Below are positions 32,550 to 36,921 of a stretch of DNA of 36,921 nucleotides, one piece after another. The notes below the pieces were generated by a model. The model did not search any database. It was not told the origin of the DNA and worked only from the letters and a program-made list of their open reading frames with translations. How positions within the stretch are numbered: the stretch's first letter is position 1; the number at the start of each line of letters is the position of its first letter. The position numbers and the translations under genes are program-made. This DNA is from Sideroxydans sp. (GTDB lineage Bacteria > Pseudomonadota > Gammaproteobacteria > Burkholderiales > Gallionellaceae): the NCBI GenBank assembly GCA_013140695.1, contig JABFSI010000016.1, positions 1 to 36,921 on the forward strand, read 5' to 3'.

Positions 32550-34499
32550 TCACTCCCGTCCCTTTATGGTTTTGAAGTTTTTCACCGCACTCTTAAACGC
32601 ACGCAATTTGTCTTCATCGTTTGTGCCGAGGTAACGTAACGCGGTGTAGTGCGCGGCAATGACTTGTATGGGTTGCGCCAAGTCGGGACGTGTAATCGAG
32701 ATGCGGTTGGCGTAATCTTGTGCGCCTTCATGCGCCGGTCTGGGCAATCCTGCTTGGGCTAATTTTTTACACACCTTTATCCATGCGGCTTGCACGGGGT
32801 CGTGCTGTTTGACGATTAAACGGCGCAGTAGGATGAGGGTGAAAATTCCCACTAACAAAAAGATGCCTCCGAGCATGTTGAATGCCATGCGTTGCCAAGT
32901 GATGTCTTCCATGCCCAGTCGGGTGAGGAAGGCGAATTGGCGCTCCATGTCGTAGCCCAGCACCCATTGATTCCAATGGTTTGCCATGGCATCCAAGTTG
33001 AAGCGCAAGTCGCGCATCCATTGCGGTGGATTACGCGACATGAAAGGTAAGGCGGCGTTGTCGGGCAGGGATTCGCTCAAGCCGTTTTGAATGCGTCCGG
33101 GGGCGATGGCCGCAGTGGGGTCGAAGCGCACCCAGCCGCGTTCAGCCAGCCACACTTCTGTCCATGCGTGAGCATCGGCTTGGCGCAGGATGTAGTAACC
33201 GCCCAGGTCGTTGTATTCACCACCTTGATAGCCCGTCACCACGCGCGCGGGAATGCCCGCTGCACGCAACAAGAAAACAAAGCTGCTGGCGTAGTGTTCG
33301 CAGAATCCTTGTTTGCTACTAAATAAAAAATCATCCACGCTATTTAAACCCAGCAAGGGCGGCTCTAGCGTGTATTCAAATCCGCCGCGATTGAAATAGG
33401 TGAGTGCCAGTTGAATCACTTCCACATTGGACTTTGCTTGCGCGCGCCAAGTGGCAGCGAGTTGGCGCGTTAAAGGATTAACCCCAGCGGGCAAGGCGAG
33501 TGCGCGGCGCATTTGCAGCGGCGCTTCGTTAAGGTTGGCGCGATAAGATAGATAAGAGCTGGCGTTGTAGCGCGTTCGCGTGCGTACTATATCTGGACTC
33601 AACACTTGAAAGTCGGGCGCAAACCCCGCCGCTATAGACAGACGAGCGGGTATATCCAGCGCGAACAACCAGTGCTGATTGTGCGGCTCTAGCGTCACGG
33701 TGTAATTCACAGGCTGGCTGATGTCTGCCAAGGTGGGCGCTTGTAGGGTGGCATTGATGCCGCGCTTCCATGTTGTGCCATCAAAATCCCACAGCACAGG
33801 ACCGCGCCAATACATCTGTTCGCGTAGTGGGGCTTTACCTGCAAAGGTCACGCGAAAAGCGACGGCATCCGACAGCGATAATTTGCTCATTGTGCCGGGT
33901 GACATGGAATCGGATAGGCCGCTCTTGGCGTAAGCATCTTGCGGCATACCCCATAGTGGGCCTTGGATGCGCGGGAAGAATACAAACAAAATGAGCGATA
34001 GCGGAATGGCTTGGAGCAGCAACACGCCGCCTAGGCGCAAACGGGGTTTGAAGGCAAGCGAACCGGTTTGCAGATGCACCCAAGTTGCCAAAATAATCAG
34101 CAAGGTCAGCAGTAAATAAAGCGCAGTGAGAATGCTTTGCGAGTAGAAAAAATTAGTGATGATGATGAAACAGGACAAATAAATTAGCACGATCGCATCG
34201 CGTGCCGCACGCAGTTCAAGCAATTTAAGCGCGGCTAACAGGATGAGCAAAGTAACCCCCACCTCGCGTCCGAATAGTGTGTGAAAGCCAATGCCGATGG
34301 CCGCCACACTGCTCAAGGTGATGAGCAATAGCAGCCAACGCGCAGGTAGCGCACGCGCGCTAGCCGTTAGGAAAGTGCGCCACCCCAGCAATGCCATGCC
34401 CAACGCACTCACCCACAGCGGCAGATGTTCGGCATGCGGCGCACTCACCAGCAGAATGCAGGCGATAAGTCCGTAGATGAGCGGGGCACTAAGCTTCAT
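32550..34499 (-). CDS. tgpA: TgpA-family membrane transglutaminase-like protein
   Basis: 649 residues from ATG 34499. The N-terminal DUF3488 part has about five or six membrane segments (to about residue 175). A periplasmic transglutaminase core follows with the full triad: Cys400 (GFCEHYASSF), His444 (ADAHAWTEVW) and Asp460 (FDPTAA). One more membrane helix lies near 560-580, then a cytoplasmic DUF4129-like tail. Family members such as Pseudomonas TgpA are essential or growth-affecting envelope proteins of unclear substrate. It belongs to the moxR-DUF58-tgpA operon. The gap to DUF58 holds a family C repeat. Confidence 0.9.
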   Translation of the reverse strand: MKLSAPLIYGLIACILLVSAPHAEHLPLWVSALGMALLGWRTFLTASARALPARWLLLLITLSSVAAIGIGFHTLFGREVGVTLLILLAALKLLELRAARDAIVLIYLSCFIIITNFFYSQSILTALYLLLTLLIILATWVHLQTGSLAFKPRLRLGGVLLLQAIPLSLILFVFFPRIQGPLWGMPQDAYAKSGLSDSMSPGTMSKLSLSDAVAFRVTFAGKAPLREQMYWRGPVLWDFDGTTWKRGINATLQAPTLADISQPVNYTVTLEPHNQHWLFALDIPARLSIAAGFAPDFQVLSPDIVRTRTRYNASSYLSYRANLNEAPLQMRRALALPAGVNPLTRQLAATWRAQAKSNVEVIQLALTYFNRGGFEYTLEPPLLGLNSVDDFLFSSKQGFCEHYASSFVFLLRAAGIPARVVTGYQGGEYNDLGGYYILRQADAHAWTEVWLAERGWVRFDPTAAIAPGRIQNGLSESLPDNAALPFMSRNPPQWMRDLRFNLDAMANHWNQWVLGYDMERQFAFLTRLGMEDITWQRMAFNMLGGIFLLVGIFTLILLRRLIVKQHDPVQAAWIKVCKKLAQAGLPRPAHEGAQDYANRISITRPDLAQPIQVIAAHYTALRYLGTNDEDKLRAFKSAVKNFKTIKGRE

Positions 34500-34524
34500 T
34501 TTAGATTCCACGCGGCAACAGGAA

Positions 34525-34630
34525 CGTTCGTGGTGAGTAGGCCGTAGGCCGTATCGAACCATCTGGCGCGGTACGCGACGGCACGCCTTCGGCATCCCTC
34601 GATACGGCTTCGCCTACTCGGGACGAACGG
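34525..34630. repeat. Inverted-repeat element, family C copy 2
   Basis: CGTTCGTGGTGAGTAGGC (34525-34542) pairs with GCCTACTCGGGACGAACGG (34612-34630). Inside are GTATCGAACC and CCCTCGATAC blocks plus small hairpins such as GCCGTAGGC. It shares CCGTTCGTCCCGAGT, GTATCGAGGGA and CTCACCACGAACG with the element at 3426-3511, in the opposite orientation. Confidence 0.8.
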
Positions 34631-34658
34631 TTGGTGGGTGCCAACGAATCAATTGATT

Positions 34659-35657
34659 TCATTTGTCACCCATCCCATACAGCGCCAATCGGCGTAGACA
34701 CTCCGCCCGATGTGCCGTGCCGTGTTGTTGCATGACTTCGCCGTCAGGCAAACGTAGTCCGTACATCAACCCCTGCGCGTCGGCATCCAACACCCAGCGT
34801 GTGAGCAGTTCCAGTTTGCGCTCGGTCGCGATGTTGGGAAGCTGTGCCCAATCTAGCCACAGTGAGTAGCCCTGCTGCGCCGAGAACTGTTTCACTTGTA
34901 GACCTTGTTCACGTGCCAACGCTTTCCAGGCGATGCGCGGTAGCGCATCGCCTGCGACGTAATTGCGCAGCCCAGAGAAGTCGTCATCACCTTTCGCCAT
35001 TACCTTGCCTGTACCGTCCTGCGCAGAAGCGGCAGGTAAAGTTTGCGGCGCGGCAGGTTTGGGATACACCAGCGCACGCACATCGAAGTGGATGTAGGTC
35101 CACGCATGGAATAGGCCGAGCGGAAAATGCGTGTACAGCGACAATCGCTCACTATCCATCCATCCACGCTGGGTGGCGGGGATAGCGAGCGAGATGGGTG
35201 TTGAACGTTGCGCAGGCAAATCGAATACCGTTTCGTGCTCGGCATCGTCATGCAGATGAATTTGATAACGAATGAGCGAGCTGGGATTGTTGAAATGGAA
35301 AACAAAACGCGCTTGCTCGCCCACGAACACCGGCTCGATATGCCCCGCATGAATCTCCAACTGCGCGAGGTTGCGAAACGCATACAGCATGGTTAAGCCC
35401 GCGCTGGTGGCAAGTAGAAAGGTGAGGATGTACCCCAAACTCAAGTTGTAATTGATGTCCCCCAACAACATCAACGCCAACACCAACGCAAACACAAACC
35501 CTTGCTTGGACGGGATGATGTAGATGCGGCGCTGGTTGAGCACCACCGTGCCCGTCTCCACGGTGCGACGGAACGCCCAGTTGCGGAAGGTTTGTTTGAA
35601 CGATTTCAGCACAGGTGTTTTGTCTAGGCTTATGTAGGATTGATTGAAGCCAGCCAT
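34659..35657 (-). CDS. DUF58 protein of the MoxR-TgpA operon
   Basis: 332 residues. Two adjacent membrane helices lie at about 53-95 (FVFALVLALMLLGDI; YILTFLLATSAGLTML), followed by a soluble domain. The DUF58 signature GDDDFSGLRNYVAGDALPRI-type motif is near 225-245. These proteins accompany MoxR AAA+ ATPases and are thought to act as their targets or adaptors. The start overlaps the upstream nucleotidyltransferase gene by 28 bases, and the first 15 residues (MAGFNQSYISLDKTP) are unlike family members. A GTG at 35612 may be nearer the ancestral start, suggesting that an insertion reshaped the 5' end. Confidence 0.88.
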   Translation of the reverse strand: MAGFNQSYISLDKTPVLKSFKQTFRNWAFRRTVETGTVVLNQRRIYIIPSKQGFVFALVLALMLLGDINYNLSLGYILTFLLATSAGLTMLYAFRNLAQLEIHAGHIEPVFVGEQARFVFHFNNPSSLIRYQIHLHDDAEHETVFDLPAQRSTPISLAIPATQRGWMDSERLSLYTHFPLGLFHAWTYIHFDVRALVYPKPAAPQTLPAASAQDGTGKVMAKGDDDFSGLRNYVAGDALPRIAWKALAREQGLQVKQFSAQQGYSLWLDWAQLPNIATERKLELLTRWVLDADAQGLMYGLRLPDGEVMQQHGTAHRAECLRRLALYGMGDK

Positions 35658-36172
35658 ATTGTGTCTTCTGCAATGGCTTTTTTTGTTAGCGCGCTTTCTT
35701 CAGATTCCATGATCGTTTCGCGCAGACGATATTCGACGGTTGGTAGTGAAATAAAGCGGGCTAACAAACCAGCGCGAATCCAAGTGCGATCACGCGGTTC
35801 GCTACGGACATATTTAGAGATGGCGGCATCATTGGGGTCGAGAAACCAAGCCGTCACGCCATTATCAAATGCAACATTGATAAGCCTGGCCTCCCAGCCT
35901 TCGGGTAGCGTGGGCAACATGGGTGACACCGCATCAGCGTAATAGCCAAAACGTTGCTCAAATGCGCTACCCAATCCAAGCGCTGCGGCAATTTCGAAAG
36001 TACGTCCGGGATCGTTTTTGGGATACAGATCAACGTCAATTGAACCCGTCATTGAATCAGGCGGGGCGGCCGTGACGCCGAGAATAGAGAGACTGCCGAT
36101 AATGACGTAATCACGATGCTGGGTGAGGCGCATCGCTTCGGCTAGCAAATGACTTACATCGTTACGGTTCAT
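35630..36172 (-). CDS. DUF6036-like nucleotidyltransferase, probable toxin
   Basis: 180 residues. A nucleotidyltransferase fold is indicated by YVIIGSLSIL (Gly26-Ser27) followed by GSIDVDLYPK with Asp46 and Asp48. Then come FGYYADAVSPMLPTLPEGWE and the DPNDAAISKYVRSEPRD motif seen in DUF6036 and AbiEii/MenT-like proteins. Some of these transfer nucleotides to tRNA and act as toxins; the activity here is inferred. The ATG overlaps the stop of the upstream small gene by one base (TGATG). The pair lies between moxR and DUF58, which are normally adjacent. Confidence 0.75.
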   Translation of the reverse strand: MNRNDVSHLLAEAMRLTQHRDYVIIGSLSILGVTAAPPDSMTGSIDVDLYPKNDPGRTFEIAAALGLGSAFEQRFGYYADAVSPMLPTLPEGWEARLINVAFDNGVTAWFLDPNDAAISKYVRSEPRDRTWIRAGLLARFISLPTVEYRLRETIMESEESALTKKAIAEDTIWLASINPT

Positions 36173-36498
36173 CAGGCGCTGCGCTCGATCAGAAAACCAA
36201 AAGGTGAGTTTTGGCGTAAGGCGACACCTTCCGCATCGTTACGCAACATTGCGGGTTTTATCGAAGTCAAAGGCAAATTCAGAATATTTCTCCACGCATC
36301 GACATAGTGCATATCACACAGGTGAGCACTTTCCCAACGAGCAACTTGTTGCAAAGCACGTTCCCGCACACCGTCACCTGCAGACGAGTTGGATAGTGCG
36401 TCGCACGCTTTTACATGTAGCTCAACTAACGCCGCATCAACAAGGTTTTTTTCGGCGCGTGCTTTCCGTCGTTGTTCGAGAATTATTGATTGATTCAT
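36172..36498 (-). CDS. Small partner protein of the nucleotidyltransferase, probable antitoxin
   Basis: 108 residues from ATG 36498, with GGAG six bases upstream. It is mostly helical: a basic N-terminus (SIILEQRRKARAEKN), a middle with two Cys (HVKACDALSN; ESAHLCDMHYVDAW), and a C-terminus ending SPFGFLIERSA. I recognise no DNA-binding domain. Position (first gene, one-base overlap with the nucleotidyltransferase) and size suggest an antitoxin; the role is inferred. The 142 bases upstream to moxR hold a possible TAGAAT -10 element near 36530 but no convincing -35. Confidence 0.68.
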   Translation of the reverse strand: MNQSIILEQRRKARAEKNLVDAALVELHVKACDALSNSSAGDGVRERALQQVARWESAHLCDMHYVDAWRNILNLPLTSIKPAMLRNDAEGVALRQNSPFGFLIERSA

Positions 36499-36673
36499 GG
36501 CTAACTCCAGTGGGCTAATGATGGCAAACATTCTAGCATTGCGCCGCAGCTGTGCTTGACAGCCTCCCGAGTAAGAGTGTCCTACCGAATTAATCCGGGT
36601 TCACACAAGATTTTATGAAAGTAATCTTTCCATTGTATTTCGCCTTCCCATCCTTGCTATCGGCTTTATTCGA

Positions 36674-36921
36674 TTAAGGAATCGCGACAGCCTCGATCAA
36701 TTCGCGCGCTAGCTTGTCGCCATCCGAAGCCTGCGTGTCCTGCACCGATTGCAAGCGGTGGCTGGCGACACCGGGCAGCACGGCTTGGATGTCTTCCGGG
36801 ATGACCGCGTTGCGACCATCGAGCAGAGCCCATGCACGTGCAGCGGCAAGTAGAGAAAGCCCTGCGCGGGGTGACAAGCCATGTACATACCTTGCCGATT
36901 CACGGGTGTGACGCAGGATGG
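36674..36921 (-). CDS. MoxR-family AAA+ ATPase, C-terminal end (cut by window edge)
   Basis: About 82 C-terminal residues; the frame is open to the window end. It reads ILRHTRESARYVHGLSPRAG, then LSLLAAARAWALLDGRN, VIPEDIQAVLPGVASHRL and LIEAVAIP. This is the sensor-2 helical lid of MoxR ATPases, with the LSPRAG motif. MoxR proteins act as chaperone-like ATPases with DUF58 and TgpA partners. Here the DUF58 gene is about 1 kb downstream instead of adjacent, because a two-gene module intervenes. Confidence 0.9.
   Translation of the reverse strand, partial: ILRHTRESARYVHGLSPRAGLSLLAAARAWALLDGRNAVIPEDIQAVLPGVASHRLQSVQDTQASDGDKLARELIEAVAIP

Overview
The window looks like a chromosomal segment of a betaproteobacterium, probably a Nitrosomonadales/Gallionellaceae-like lineage. 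This rests on the gene families, the moderate GC content and the MoxR-DUF58-TgpA block; it is a judgement from protein flavour, since no rRNA or other phylogenetic marker is present. It is mostly housekeeping DNA broken up by small accessory modules and by at least five families of intergenic inverted repeats.

Layout. 1-2290 (minus): a gntR-prpB-prpC propionate (2-methylcitrate cycle) operon with palindromic repeats between its genes and a probable GntR operator upstream of gntR. 2546-3241: a Tat-exported FecR-domain protein. 3366-3527: a large inverted-repeat element. 3555-5225: ettA. 5273-7967: an accessory island holding an AT-rich pair of unknown genes, a DUF4160-DUF2442 pair, and a zeta-toxin-like kinase between two related small proteins. 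8058-10555: an IMPase-family phosphatase, a secreted protein, and an orphan spike-like needle with a DUF4280 PAAR-like protein. 10611-15127: SRPBCC protein, Lys-rich micro-protein, RsgA, GyrI-like protein, membrane protein, DUF455 ferritin-like protein and MDR oxidoreductase. 15135-16985: yheS-type ABC-F gene. 17390-18073: a YcgR-like PilZ protein cut in two by an in-frame TAA. 18171-23296: pepD, a ZIP transporter, an M29-like peptidase and ycaO. 23443-24385 (minus): a second DUF4160-DUF2442 pair, with DUF4160 broken by a TAG, followed by a HigA-like regulator. 24474-27878: mfd. 28001-31933: a Phd/PIN toxin-antitoxin pair coupled to ispD, then ispF, tsaB, rimI and a degenerate family-4 UDG. 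32042-36921 (minus): queD, tgpA, DUF58, a nucleotidyltransferase two-gene module and the 3' end of moxR.

How the genes work together. prpB and prpC carry out two steps of propionyl-CoA disposal. ispD and ispF are two enzymes of the MEP isoprenoid pathway. tsaB and rimI belong to the tRNA t6A / ribosomal-protein acetylation neighbourhood. moxR, DUF58 and tgpA form a conserved envelope-associated ATPase/transglutaminase operon that here is interrupted by a probable toxin-antitoxin pair. The toxin-antitoxin-like modules recur at 6505-7967, 23443-24385, 28001-28614 and 35630-36498. I see no CRISPR array, tRNA, rRNA or transposase gene.
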